A DNA stretch of 33,146 bases from an uncultured Pirellula sp. (GCA_903930765.1 CAIYZV010000291.1:1-33146); one strand, 5' to 3'. Shown: positions 1 through 8,329, numbered from the stretch's first letter. Numbers and translations are program-made. Notes: generated by a model from the letters alone, not told the origin.

Positions 1-27
1 GCAATCCCTTTTCTTTCCCAACTACCG

Positions 28-1242
28 ATGGCAGCTCTATCGTCGCTTCTGGTGGGTTACTGCACCAATGTCCATGCAGGTACCGACGTCGAACATGTCC
101 TAAACAACCTTCGCGCGTGCGCCTTGCCCGTCCGCGAAGAGTTGAGGGCCGATTCGCTCGGGATCGGGCTGTGGTTCTCCGAAAACGCCGCCGTCGAAGC
201 CCTCCGCGCGGGCCCGCTCCAGCGCATCCGTGAACAGTTGCACGAAATGCGGTTGATTCCCTATACCTTTAACGGTTTCCCCCAAGGGGACTTTCACTCG
301 GCGGTTGTCAAGCATCGGGTTTATCAGCCGACATGGTGGGAACATGCTCGCGCGGAGTACACCCGCAACCTCATCCGACTGATCGACCATCTCCTTCCCC
401 CAGGAATGAACGGTTCGATCTCGACACTCCCGATCGCATGGGGATCCCCAACGCCGACCGAGGAACAACTTGTGCAATCTGCCAAGCATCTCGTCGAGAT
501 TGCCATCGACCTGAATCGCTTGTTCGAATCTACGGGCCGAACCATCGTGATCGCGGTCGAGCCCGAACCCGGTTGTGCGCTGACCGACACGGCATCGCTG
601 CGTCGTTTTTTTGACGACTACCTTTCCGCGCCGCGACTTTCAGAGTCCACCGCCTCCATCGTACGAAAGCACATCACCATGTGCCACGACATTTGTCACG
701 CTGCGGTGATGGCCGAAGATCAAGCGTACGAATTACGGACCAACCACGAGCATGGGATCCGGGTCGGCAAGGTCCAGGTTTCCTCAGCCATCGCCATCGA
801 ATGGGATCTGCTTACTGCCGAGGAACGCTCCCAAGCACTCCAGCAACTATCCCAATTTGCAGAAGACCGCTACTTGCACCAGACCATGGTGATCGCCCCA
901 GACGGAACCAAGCAACTGCATGAGGATCTCCCTGCAGTCCTGAAGGATCCAACGCTGCAGCGAGGTCAGTGGCGGATCCACTTCCACGTGCCGATCTATC
1001 TCGAGGGTTGGGGCCATCTCAAAACCACACAGCATGAGATACTGAAGTGGATCGAGATTACCAAATTGTCTGAGCAACACGTCCATGATAACGCCCAACC
1101 GAGCGGTTTTACCCAATGGCTCTATCCCCACTGCGAAGTGGAGACCTATGCGTGGGGAGTCCTTCCAGAAGCACTGAAAGCTCCATCGCTGCATCATGGA
1201 ATCGCGAGCGAACTAAAGTGGCTTCGCGATTCCATGGGTTGA
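28..1242 (+). CDS. eboE: EboE-like metabolite traffic protein (TIM-barrel fold)
   Basis: The 404-residue protein resembles EboE, a member of the xylose-isomerase-like TIM-barrel group encoded in ebo/edb clusters, which are linked to movement of specialised metabolites out of the cytoplasm; its exact reaction is not known. Features I recognise are the N-terminal GYCTNVHAG, the PYTFNGFPQGDFH block near residue 78, the acidic EPEPGC segment near residue 177, CHDICHAAVMAED near residue 219, FHVPIYLEGWG near residue 320 and HCEVETYAWGVLP near residue 369. Repeated His, Glu and Asp residues on predicted barrel strands would fit metal binding. It starts at the first ATG of the frame, 27 bases into the window, so other ebo genes would lie upstream out of view. 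It converges on the debranching enzyme gene after a 39 bp spacer. Family assignment is from memory of the motif pattern, so function is inferred. Confidence 0.72.
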   Translation: MAALSSLLVGYCTNVHAGTDVEHVLNNLRACALPVREELRADSLGIGLWFSENAAVEALRAGPLQRIREQLHEMRLIPYTFNGFPQGDFHSAVVKHRVYQPTWWEHARAEYTRNLIRLIDHLLPPGMNGSISTLPIAWGSPTPTEEQLVQSAKHLVEIAIDLNRLFESTGRTIVIAVEPEPGCALTDTASLRRFFDDYLSAPRLSESTASIVRKHITMCHDICHAAVMAEDQAYELRTNHEHGIRVGKVQVSSAIAIEWDLLTAEERSQALQQLSQFAEDRYLHQTMVIAPDGTKQLHEDLPAVLKDPTLQRGQWRIHFHVPIYLEGWGHLKTTQHEILKWIEITKLSEQHVHDNAQPSGFTQWLYPHCEVETYAWGVLPEALKAPSLHHGIASELKWLRDSMG

Positions 1243-1260
1243 GCAGACCAGCGACTCATC

Positions 1261-1277
1261 CTGGGCAACGAGCCCAG
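1261..1277. terminator. small hairpin between convergent genes (weak terminator candidate)
   Basis: CTGGGC, a five-base loop and GCCCAG form a perfect 6 bp stem in the 39 bp spacer between the two converging genes. There is no T run after it on either strand, so it is at best a weak bidirectional terminator. Confidence 0.3.
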
Positions 1278-1281
1278 AAAA

Positions 1282-3363
1282 CTACTCGGCGATCCAAACC
1301 ATCGCGGAACGGTATGTCAATTCCACGTGGCGATTGGCGGGTGCAACTGGACCATCAAGGTCTGGGTATACATCCTTCGGCGAGTCCTTTGACGTGTCGA
1401 TGAACTGACGCCATCGAAGCCCTCGGGATGCGGGAGGGAACAAAAACGTTTTCGGTTCGGGCGTTCCGTTGAACATGATCAGGATGTCCCGTCCGAATCC
1501 ATCTGGATCATCCGCAGTGGAAGGTTTACCCAGCCAGCAAACCAACGTCCCATCCGGTGCATCCCAATGGATCGGCTTGCCAGTCGATTCAAACCAGCTT
1601 ACATCGGGTACGCCCCGGTGGTCCTGGGGGCGACCGGTCAAGAACTGGTCGCGGCGCAGCGACGGTTGCATGCGCCGAAACTCGATCAAGGCTTGGGTGA
1701 AACGAAGCATATCCGGGTGCTGGTCCAAGTTGGACCAGTTGAACCACGAGATCTCGTTGTTCTGGCAATAGGCATTGTTGTTGCCCCGTTGGGTCCGGCG
1801 AACTTCGTCCCCCATGACCAGCATCGGTACACCTTGACTGAGCAACAAACTCGTCAGCATGTTCTTTAGCTGCCGTACACGGATCTGTTCGACAGCCTTC
1901 TTCTTCGTGGGACCTTCAACACCGTAGTTATCGCTATGGTTGTTGTTATCTCCATCGCGATTTCCTTCACCATTCGCCTCATTGTGCTTGTCTTTGTAGC
2001 TGACCATATCGTTCAGCGTAAAGCCATCATGGGAACTGATGAAGTTGATGCTGCAGTAGGGAGCTCGACCGGCGTGCTCATACAGATCCGAGGAGCCGCT
2101 TAACCGGGTCGCCATGGCTCCCACCATGCCGCTATCCCCTCGCCAATATCGGCGAACATCATCTCGATATCGACCGTTCCATTCCGCCCACCGCAGATCC
2201 CCGAACGAGCCCACTTGGTAGGCACCGGCTGCATCCCAAGCTTCAGCGATGATCTTGGTATCTGCAAGCATGGGATCCTCGGCAATCAATTCCACCAGAG
2301 GCGGATTGGGAATCAGATTTCCGTACCGATCGCGCGATAAGATACTGGCCAGATCGAACCGGAAACCATCGATGTGATAGTTGTGAACCCAGTGTCGCAA
2401 GCAATGGAAAATCAATTCGCGGCAGACGGGATGATTGCCATTGAACGTATTCCCGCAGCCTGAGTAGTTGCTGTAGTGCGCGCCACCCGAGTTCAGGATG
2501 TAATAGACTTGGTTCTCCAATCCCTTGAAGGATAGGACAGGTCCGCGTTCGTTTCCTTCGCAGGTGTGGTTGAACACCACGTCGAGGATAACCTCGATGC
2601 CCGCTTGGTGGAGCGCCTTGACCATCTGCTTGAACTCGTTGACCTGGGCTCCCGGTGCCTTGGAGGATGCGTAACCGCGGTGAGGCGAGAAAAAGGCCAT
2701 CGGGTCGTAACCCCAGTAATTGGGGCGTTCCGGCATGTTGCCATGAATATCGAAGATCGGGAACTCGTGGACCGGCATCAGTTCCACGGCCGTCACCCCA
2801 AGGCTCTTCAGGTACGGGATCTTTTCAATCACCCCGAGATAAGTGCCCGGATGTTCCACTCCACTGGTCTTGCTCTGCGTGAAGCCTCGCACGTGCATCT
2901 CGTAGATGATCGAGTCGCTCATGGAGCGTCGGATGTGCCGATCCCCTTCCCAGTCAAACGTATCATCCACCAGAACACATTTCGGGGGCCGAATGACGCC
3001 GTCGGTGGTATGCTGGAAGCAACCCGCCAGGGCTTTGGAATACGGATCGATCAATCGGGCGTTGCCATCAAACCACTGCCCGGACTCGGGATCGAATGGC
3101 CCATTGGCCTGGAAGTGATAAAGTTGTCCCGGTTTGATTCCGTGCAAGTGAATGCTCCAGACATCTCCCCAGCGATCGTGATTGCGATCGAAGTCGATCA
3201 CTTCCGATGGTTCACGGTCCTCGACATCTTTGTAGAGGAGCAGCCGCATCGCGGTTGCAGACCGGCTGAACACGGTGAATTGGGCGCCGCGTTCCGTAAC
3301 GGACGCACCGTAGGGTAGGCGGTAGGTAAATTGAAGATCAGGGAGCGGATGCCGCATGAGCAT
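1282..3363 (-). CDS. glgX: Glycogen debranching enzyme GlgX
   Basis: The enzyme hydrolyses alpha-1,6 branch linkages of glycogen limit dextrins in the cytoplasm (GH13, isoamylase/GlgX group). The 693-residue length is normal for the family. An N-terminal CBM48-like beta domain covers roughly residues 10-110 (GASVTERGAQFTVFSRSA). The catalytic barrel follows with IYEMHVRGFTQ near 153, the nucleophile Asp337 in DGFRFDLAS, the acid/base Glu374 in IAEAWDA and the transition-state Asp446 in SSHDGFT. GDEVRRTQRGNNNAYCQ marks the late barrel loop, and a C-terminal beta domain ends at MVWIAE. The ATG at 3363 is followed two codons later by a second ATG at 3357; neither has a strong ribosome site. The gene stands alone on this strand, with no other glycogen gene beside it. 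Confidence 0.96.
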   Translation of the reverse strand: MLMRHPLPDLQFTYRLPYGASVTERGAQFTVFSRSATAMRLLLYKDVEDREPSEVIDFDRNHDRWGDVWSIHLHGIKPGQLYHFQANGPFDPESGQWFDGNARLIDPYSKALAGCFQHTTDGVIRPPKCVLVDDTFDWEGDRHIRRSMSDSIIYEMHVRGFTQSKTSGVEHPGTYLGVIEKIPYLKSLGVTAVELMPVHEFPIFDIHGNMPERPNYWGYDPMAFFSPHRGYASSKAPGAQVNEFKQMVKALHQAGIEVILDVVFNHTCEGNERGPVLSFKGLENQVYYILNSGGAHYSNYSGCGNTFNGNHPVCRELIFHCLRHWVHNYHIDGFRFDLASILSRDRYGNLIPNPPLVELIAEDPMLADTKIIAEAWDAAGAYQVGSFGDLRWAEWNGRYRDDVRRYWRGDSGMVGAMATRLSGSSDLYEHAGRAPYCSINFISSHDGFTLNDMVSYKDKHNEANGEGNRDGDNNNHSDNYGVEGPTKKKAVEQIRVRQLKNMLTSLLLSQGVPMLVMGDEVRRTQRGNNNAYCQNNEISWFNWSNLDQHPDMLRFTQALIEFRRMQPSLRRDQFLTGRPQDHRGVPDVSWFESTGKPIHWDAPDGTLVCWLGKPSTADDPDGFGRDILIMFNGTPEPKTFLFPPASRGLRWRQFIDTSKDSPKDVYPDLDGPVAPANRHVELTYRSAMVWIAE

Positions 3364-3944
3364 AAATCGCGCAAAGTCCTTTCCAGCGAGGGGGTATTTG
3401 GCTTACGAGCAAACCAACCTTAGCACGCTGAATTTCATCAACTGAAAGCCAAGTCGCCGGAAAGGGTGTGAAATGGTATTTAGGCGTTCGGGATAGTTTG
3501 CCTAGTGAAACTAGGGCAGCACTGGCAAACCTTGCGATTTGTTCCTTTGCCTCCATCTTACTGTGAGCCCAACCGTGAGCGACAACCGATTTGCTCACCT
3601 CCACACTTTTCCCGTCGCTATTCCCTGAGCTAATCCTGGCCAAGATCAGCGTGAAGCTCGCGACTGAAAACCCCGAGCAACCCGTTGCGAATACCTCGCA
3701 GGCTCCATCCCCCGAATCACGCAACCGTTAAAATCGACTAGAACTCGCCGTTGGATTAAGCGTAGGATTCGTCAGGCCTTTTTGGTTTCGGAGACTTGTC
3801 AATGTCTTCGAGCTGAACGATCATTTTTCAGACCAGCGCATTTTTCAGACCACCGCATTTTCAGACCAGCGAGATTCCCCCGTTGCTTGAGCTTGCAAAC
3901 GGTGCTTTCCTCCCATGTTCCCTCCGAGAATAAGAACCACTTCC
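3364..3944. other. Gene-free divergent spacer between glgX and the LRR protein
   Basis: About 580 bp separate the divergent starts of glgX and the LRR gene. I see a three-copy 17 bp repeat (annotated separately) but no convincing promoter pair; TTGTCA at 3796-3801 lacks a good -10 box. Open frames here, including one ending at 3338 inside the glgX start, lack protein-like features. Confidence 0.6.
3822..3871 (+). repeat. Three tandem copies of a 17 bp unit
   Basis: The unit CATTTTTCAGACCAGCG occurs at 3822-3838, with one mismatch at 3839-3855 and with one T deleted at 3856-3871. It lies 70 bp upstream of the LRR protein start and may be a slippage-prone minisatellite. Confidence 0.95.
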
Positions 3945-5282
3945 ATGAGATCCTATCGCAATTCGCACGCCAACCGTCCAAAGCGAAGTACATTCTGCCT
4001 TGCGTTTGGTTTGTCGCTGGGTTGCGCTGGTTTTGTAGGGGCCTATGCATCGACAAACGCAGGGCCGTCGGTATTTGCACAAGACAGCTCGCGGAAGGGA
4101 GATGCGCCCTCAGCCGACGCGATCGCGGCTATTAAGAAGATGGTTGGGGTTGCCGTCCAAGAAAAAGATGGTGAATTGATCGCCGTCGATTTTAGAAAAT
4201 GCGGCGACAATTGGATCGATACCTACCCGCGCGTTTTGGAAATACCCTCGGTGCAAACCATCTCGGTCAGCGGACCACTAGCTACCCACGAACGCATCGT
4301 GGCTCTTGGAAAGCTTCCGAACTTGAAGGCGTTGCGATTGGAACAAGCCGCCATCACCGACGAGACCATCGCTGAGGTGGCGAAATTCCCAAAGATCGAC
4401 GACGTCAATTTGGATCGATGCCCCGTGACCGACGAGTGCTTGAAGAGCCTCGGAAAATCCCCCAACATCAAACGGATCCGAGCACCTCGGACCAAGCTTT
4501 CCGACAAAGGACTTGAGTATCTTAAAGACACAGTGCAACTGGAACTTCTCGATCTCTCCGATTGCAATCAGATCAGCGACGCAGGGCTCGCCCACCTCAA
4601 GGGGCTCACCAAATTGCGAAACCTCAGCTTGTGGGGGCCTCGGATCACCGATGACGGAATGCCCAATCTAGCCGGAATGACCAATATGGTCGCGATCTCC
4701 TTTCAAGACTGCGGTGTGACCGACGCGAGTTTTACACACCTTTCGGGCATGACCAAGCTCAAAGAGTTCGACATCTTCCGAACCCGTGTTGGCAACGATG
4801 CCTTGGCTGCAATCGCCGGAGCCAAGGACATGTCCAAAATGAAGCTGCGCGACTGCGCGATCACAACCAAGGGACTCGTTGAACATATCGGAAAATTCCC
4901 CAATGTGACGGTGCTCGATATCAGCGAGACATCGATCAAAGACGCCGCGATGGTGGAGATCGGTAAATTGCCCAAGCTCGAGGATCTCAATCTTTGGCAC
5001 ACACGAGTCACCGATCAAGGTGTAGGGGCGTTGGTGGATTGCAAACTCAAGAAACTAAACTTGGACGATACCAATGTCGGCGATGGTGCCATCGAATCGG
5101 TCGCGAAGATAAGCTCGCTCGAGTTTCTCCATCTCGGAAAAACCGCGGTCACCGACGAAGGGATCCAAGGCTTAGCGAAGCTGACCCATCTGAAGGATTT
5201 GATCCTGACCAACACGGGCCTGAGCAAAAAGGGTGTCGCGGAACTTCAGGCCAAACTACCCAAGACGAACATTAAGTACTGA
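3945..5282 (+). CDS. Secreted leucine-rich-repeat protein
   Basis: This exported protein of about 445 residues consists almost entirely of leucine-rich repeats. The N-terminus (MRSYRN, then basic residues and a hydrophobic stretch near residues 18-35, ending around VFAQ) looks like a Sec signal peptide. From about residue 95 a 23-25 residue repeat of the type L..L.L....(I/V)TD.G(L/I)..L runs to the C-terminus, roughly a dozen copies, as in the cysteine-containing or RNI-like LRR class common in planctomycetes. Such proteins usually bind other proteins at the cell surface or in the periplasm; no enzymatic domain is visible and the partner is unknown. An earlier in-frame ATG at 3915 would add ten residues; I prefer 3945 because it puts the basic region at the signal-peptide N-terminus, but no Shine-Dalgarno site decides it. 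Confidence 0.85.
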   Translation: MRSYRNSHANRPKRSTFCLAFGLSLGCAGFVGAYASTNAGPSVFAQDSSRKGDAPSADAIAAIKKMVGVAVQEKDGELIAVDFRKCGDNWIDTYPRVLEIPSVQTISVSGPLATHERIVALGKLPNLKALRLEQAAITDETIAEVAKFPKIDDVNLDRCPVTDECLKSLGKSPNIKRIRAPRTKLSDKGLEYLKDTVQLELLDLSDCNQISDAGLAHLKGLTKLRNLSLWGPRITDDGMPNLAGMTNMVAISFQDCGVTDASFTHLSGMTKLKEFDIFRTRVGNDALAAIAGAKDMSKMKLRDCAITTKGLVEHIGKFPNVTVLDISETSIKDAAMVEIGKLPKLEDLNLWHTRVTDQGVGALVDCKLKKLNLDDTNVGDGAIESVAKISSLEFLHLGKTAVTDEGIQGLAKLTHLKDLILTNTGLSKKGVAELQAKLPKTNIKY

Positions 5283-5388
5283 TCGCTAGCGAGCGATCGA
5301 GCCGGATTACGGCTGGTCGAAAGACTGGCGTTTTCGTAGCAAAAACCCGGTTTTCTTCCGAAATACAAGCGGCTCTCCAAAAGTGCTG

Positions 5389-5418
5389 TTGACAGGGCTT
5401 GGGCCAGTTTCGTAATTG
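5389..5418 (+). promoter_or_regulatory. Candidate promoter for the downstream RNA
   Basis: A perfect consensus -35 hexamer TTGACA lies at 5389-5394. A weak -10 follows at 17-18 bp (GTAATT at 5412-5417 or TAATTG at 5413-5418). Transcription would start near 5424, which makes a transcript of about 330 nt to the terminator at 5727-5758. The -10 is poor, so this is a hypothesis. Confidence 0.4.
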
Positions 5419-5680
5419 CTTGGATCAGCGACGAGTACCGCCGACGGCATTGGCTCGAGCGCAGGTAAACCGAGGTCGACGGACGCACCCCCAAAAGGGT
5501 GTGTTGTGGTCCTTGGGAACCGAATCACAAGAGAACAAAAAAAGGCTCTATCGTCGGTCGAGAATTTGCGGGAATGCTCGACTGGCCTTCCTCCTGGGTT
5601 GGAGCAGCATATAGCCAGCGATCTGTAGTTACTGGGTCAATTGCAGAACGCTGGTGCTTCACGATAGAGCTTACGACTGC

Positions 5681-5714
5681 GCACCGGGACAAACCGCATG
5701 GTTTGTCCCGGTGC
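5681..5714 (+). repeat. Perfect 15 bp inverted repeat (hairpin, GCAT loop)
   Basis: GCACCGGGACAAACC at 5681-5695 is followed by the loop GCAT and by its exact reverse complement at 5700-5714. It sits 10 nt after the junction-closing stem and 12 nt before the terminator hairpin, so it is probably the penultimate helix of the RNA. It could also be a protein-binding inverted repeat. Confidence 0.9.
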
Positions 5715-5726
5715 CAGGGAACAGAA

Positions 5727-5758
5727 GGCCGATGGGAAACCATCGGCCTTTTTGTTTT
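5727..5758 (+). terminator. Intrinsic terminator with GAAA tetraloop
   Basis: GGCCGATGG (5727-5735), loop GAAA (5736-5739) and CCATCGGCC (5740-5748) form a 9 bp GC-rich stem followed directly by TTTTTGTTTT. This is a textbook plus-strand rho-independent terminator. No protein gene ends just upstream, which supports a non-coding transcript. Confidence 0.92.
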
Positions 5759-5798
5759 CCCTTGGGCAATCAACCCGATCTGCACTTAAGACACTCGC

Positions 5799-5804
5799 TA
5801 TAAT
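5799..5804 (+). promoter_or_regulatory. Consensus -10 box upstream of the DHH phosphoesterase gene
   Basis: TATAAT lies 36 bp upstream of the ATG at 5840 and just after the terminator, where a promoter for the next gene is expected. No good -35 hexamer is seen at 17 bp (CGATCT). Confidence 0.45.
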
Positions 5805-5839
5805 GCCGTCTTTCCACGTGTTAACTTTTGTTTTTAGAA

Positions 5840-6838
5840 ATGCCCCTCATGACCCTCGCCTGGGACAAACTGATTCCGATCCTTCGATCGCATCATCGAT
5901 TCATTTTGACGAGCCACATTCGGCCCGACTGCGATGCCTTGGGCAGCGAACTTGGAATGGCCGGGATCTTGGAGGCGCTTGGCAAACAAGTCACGATTAT
6001 CAATGGCCATCCCACCCCACCCATCCTTACGTTTTTGGATCCTCGGCAAAATATCCGAGTGCTCGGTGAGACGATCCAAGCCGACGAGGTCTCCGGCGAT
6101 TGCTTGATCATCCTGGACACCAGCGCCTGGGCTCAATTGGGCCCCATGGCGGAAGTGGTGCGCCGCTTCAATGGACGCAAGATCGTGATCGATCACCATG
6201 TGGGCGAGGACGACCTAGGCACCGAGTTCTACAAAGACACCAGCGCCGAGGCAACGGGCCATCTTGTGGCGCTGTGCGCCAAAGAAGCTGGCGTGCCGAT
6301 TACCAAGTCGATGGCCAATGCGCTTTATGCTGCCATCGCAACCGACACCGGTTGGTTCCGATTTGCATCGACCACGAGCGCTACGTATCGCATCATCGCA
6401 GACTTGGTCGATTGCGGCGCTTCGCCATCGACCATCTACGGTGATCTCTATGAGCGGGACACGATCGGTCGAGTTCGATTGCGAGGTCGAATCCTTTCAC
6501 GGGCCATCGAGGAATGCAATGGACAACTGGTGCATACTTATGTTCGCAAAGATGACTTCGCCGAATCAGGCGCCTTGCCCAGCGATACCGAAGATGCCAT
6601 CAATTTGACGCTGGCGGTGGAAGGGACCAAGGTGGCGGTCATCATGATCGAGCAACTCAAGGGTGGCTACAAAGTCTCGTTCCGATCCCGATGCCACGTC
6701 GATTGCAATGAAGTCGCACGGCAATTCGGCGGCGGCGGCCACCGCGCTGCCGCGGGAGCGTTCATGGAGGGGGAGTTCATCGACGTCCAAAACCGCGTCC
6801 TCCAAGCCGTTCGAGCCGCACTTTTGAAGGGTGCGTGA
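5840..6838 (+). CDS. nrnA: DHH/DHHA1 phosphoesterase, NrnA-type oligoribonuclease/pAp phosphatase
   Basis: Members of this family degrade short RNA or linear dinucleotides and dephosphorylate 3'-phosphoadenosine 5'-phosphate in the cytoplasm, using two metal ions. The 332-residue protein has the DHH domain first: HIRPDCDALGSE (His26, Asp30, Asp32), ILDTSAW with Asp93, and the signature VIDHHVG with Asp118-His119-His120. A further metal-site Asp lies in AIATDTGWFRF near 169. The C-terminal DHHA1 domain ends with FGGGGHRAAAG (Gly297-His301), the substrate-binding loop. The frame is open to a TTG at 5828; ATG 5840 or ATG 5849 is a more natural start, and no Shine-Dalgarno site decides between them. 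A clean terminator lies upstream, so it is probably the first gene of its own transcript. The split between NrnA-like and c-di-AMP phosphodiesterase specificity cannot be settled from motifs alone. Confidence 0.9.
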   Translation: MPLMTLAWDKLIPILRSHHRFILTSHIRPDCDALGSELGMAGILEALGKQVTIINGHPTPPILTFLDPRQNIRVLGETIQADEVSGDCLIILDTSAWAQLGPMAEVVRRFNGRKIVIDHHVGEDDLGTEFYKDTSAEATGHLVALCAKEAGVPITKSMANALYAAIATDTGWFRFASTTSATYRIIADLVDCGASPSTIYGDLYERDTIGRVRLRGRILSRAIEECNGQLVHTYVRKDDFAESGALPSDTEDAINLTLAVEGTKVAVIMIEQLKGGYKVSFRSRCHVDCNEVARQFGGGGHRAAAGAFMEGEFIDVQNRVLQAVRAALLKGA

Positions 6839-6927
6839 CCAAGCAGGGCCGTCAAATCTTACCTAGCCAGCTTGAACTGCCCATCTTTTAAGGTATTCTC
6901 GTATTGGCCTCGGGCCCGCATTTCCTG

Positions 6928-6972
6928 CCACAAGGAACATCCCCACAGGGAACATCCCCACAGGGAACTTCC
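6928..6972 (+). repeat. Three tandem copies of a 15 bp unit
   Basis: CCACAGGGAACATCC is repeated at 6928-6942 (one mismatch), 6943-6957 and 6958-6972 (one mismatch). It lies in the 265 bp spacer between the phosphoesterase and the TIGR03000 gene. The rest of that spacer shows no clear signal. Confidence 0.95.
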
Positions 6973-7103
6973 AGCCCGGCAGAACTTCCCGGAAGAGCTT
7001 CGTTTGCAATGAGCTCTTCGGTTGCACGGAAGTCGCGGGAAAACGAGGAAGACCAGGACGACTAGAAGATGGAATCCGTTTAGAGGGAATCAAGAGGAGC
7101 GAC

Positions 7104-8246
7104 ATGAGAAAGTTGATCGCGCGTTGTTTTGTAGTAACTGTAGCATTCGCTGCAGCGTGCTTCGTCGGTGAATCAGCGATCGCTGGATACGGTTCCAGCG
7201 GTGGGTCATCGGGTGGCTATGGCTCCACTGGCAATGGCTCAAGTGGTGGCTCGTCCGGAGCTGCTTACTACGGGACCTATACCGGCTCGTCCGGGGGCGG
7301 TACCTCCGGTGGACATGCAGGACCACTCCGTCGTTTGCACCAAAAAGTCCACGACCATCTCGCGGCCAAGCACGCTCGTCACGTCGCGCGGCGCAGCTCC
7401 TACTCGGGCGGTTCTTCGGGCGGTTCCTCCGGTTACTATACCTCCGGTTACGGCAGTTCAGGCAGCTACGGTGGCTCGTCGGGTGGCTCCTCCGGTGGCT
7501 CGTCGTACGTGACCCGCGGAAGCGGTTCCTCCGGTGGGGGCTCTTCCGGTGGCGGATCCTCGGGCGGACATGTCTACAGCAGCGCTTACGGTAGCAGCGC
7601 GTACGGTAGCAGCTATGCTCCAACCATGACCTACGGCTCCTACGAGAGCTCGTCTGTTCTCGGATCGGATTTGACCTCCTCCTATGCGGTGAATCGCATC
7701 GCCCCATCGCAGTCAGCCGAATCATTTTCGGTTGGGTCGAGCGAAATCCAGCTGTTGGTCGAGGTACCGATGAATGCCAAGGTTTTCGTCAATGGAAATA
7801 CGACAACGTCCCAAGGCTCGATGCGTCGGTTTGTGAGCCGCGATCTGGGCAGCAATGAAACGTATCGCTTCGAAGTCCAAGCCATCTACAACGTTGATGG
7901 CAAGGAAGTCAATCAAACCAAGACGGTGATCGCAAAGTCAGGCTCGTCGGAAAAGGTCGTTTTCGAAGGGGCCCAAAGCGACGACCCCGTCGAAACAACG
8001 TTGACCCTGAACGTTCCTGCCGATGCGACCGTGGTATTGGCCAACAACCAAACCAAAAGCGATGGAACCACACGGGTCTATCGAACAGGTCAATTGAAGA
8101 CTGGGGAAGCGTGGGAAGACTACAAAATTGCAGTCACCCATAAAGGTGTCACCAAGGAAAAAACTATCCGTTTGATCGGTGGCGACAAGCTTGAGATGAG
8201 CTTCAATTTCGAAGATCATTCCGCCAACAAAGTCGCATCGAACTAG
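7104..8246 (+). CDS. Secreted Gly/Ser-rich protein with two TIGR03000 domains
   Basis: The protein has 380 residues and begins with a clear signal peptide, with cleavage likely after ESAIA near residue 27. Residues 28-200 are low complexity, dominated by GGSSGG and YGSS units, with a short basic island (RRLHQKVHDHLAAKHARHVA) near 70-95. The C-terminal half holds two related beta-rich modules, about 210-285 (LLVEVPMNAKVFVNG) and 290-370 (LTLNVPADATVVLANN), matching the planctomycete-specific TIGR03000 domain, whose function is unknown. An extracellular or envelope structural role is plausible. The start is well supported by GAGGAG at 7094-7099, four bases before the ATG. A strong terminator follows, so it is probably monocistronic. 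The high Gly/Ser content creates long antisense open frames that are not genes. Confidence 0.88.
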   Translation: MRKLIARCFVVTVAFAAACFVGESAIAGYGSSGGSSGGYGSTGNGSSGGSSGAAYYGTYTGSSGGGTSGGHAGPLRRLHQKVHDHLAAKHARHVARRSSYSGGSSGGSSGYYTSGYGSSGSYGGSSGGSSGGSSYVTRGSGSSGGGSSGGGSSGGHVYSSAYGSSAYGSSYAPTMTYGSYESSSVLGSDLTSSYAVNRIAPSQSAESFSVGSSEIQLLVEVPMNAKVFVNGNTTTSQGSMRRFVSRDLGSNETYRFEVQAIYNVDGKEVNQTKTVIAKSGSSEKVVFEGAQSDDPVETTLTLNVPADATVVLANNQTKSDGTTRVYRTGQLKTGEAWEDYKIAVTHKGVTKEKTIRLIGGDKLEMSFNFEDHSANKVASN

Positions 8247-8295
8247 CCAACACAGCCGGTTAGAACTAACCGTCTCCTGCCAGTCGGCAAATCCG

Positions 8296-8329
8296 AAAAC
8301 CTCGTTATCGCAGGATAACGGGGTTTTTT
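8296..8329 (+). terminator. Intrinsic terminator after the TIGR03000 gene
   Basis: CCTCGTTATC (8300-8309), loop GCAG and GATAACGGGG (8314-8323) pair over 10 bp with one G-U, followed by TTTTTT. Upstream A residues can extend the stem into the T run. Confidence 0.93.

Larger units (their letters stand above)
5424..5758 (+). ncRNA. Candidate structured non-coding RNA of unknown family
   Basis: No credible gene occupies 5283-5839, yet the plus strand is rich in consistent secondary structure. CACCC/GGGTG form a small hairpin near 5488-5503, and TTGTG/CACAA pair around 5504-5530. GCTCTATCGT (5545-5554) pairs perfectly with ACGATAGAGC (5661-5670). Inside this closing stem are three hairpins: CGGTCGAG/CTCGACTG (5555-5562 with 5577-5584, one G-U), CTCC/GGAG (5591-5594 with 5601-5604), and CCAGCG/CGCTGG (5615-5620 with 5649-5654) extended by TCTG/CAGA across a 1x1 A-A mismatch. 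A perfect 15 bp hairpin and an intrinsic terminator follow. I looked for hallmarks of RNase P RNA, tmRNA, SRP RNA, 6S RNA and common riboswitches and found none convincing. It could be a stand-alone small RNA or a leader/attenuator for the phosphoesterase gene downstream. The 5' end is inferred from the promoter candidate. Confidence 0.5.

Noticed and set aside
2566-3318. A 250-codon plus-strand frame inside glgX
   Set aside because: It is antisense to conserved parts of the debranching enzyme.
3338-3724. A 128-codon minus-strand frame overlapping the glgX start
   Set aside because: Composition is not protein-like, it has no recognisable motif, and it overlaps the well-supported glgX start by 26 bp.
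5424-5758. Identity as RNase P RNA, tmRNA, SRP RNA or 6S RNA
   Set aside because: The expected conserved cores (for example GAGGAAAGTCC of RNase P, the tmRNA T-arm, the SRP Alu/tip loop) are not present.
7090-7725. A 211-codon Arg/Ser-rich open frame on the minus strand
   Set aside because: It is the shadow of the Gly/Ser-rich repeats of the TIGR03000 protein; arginine richness comes from reading those codons in reverse.
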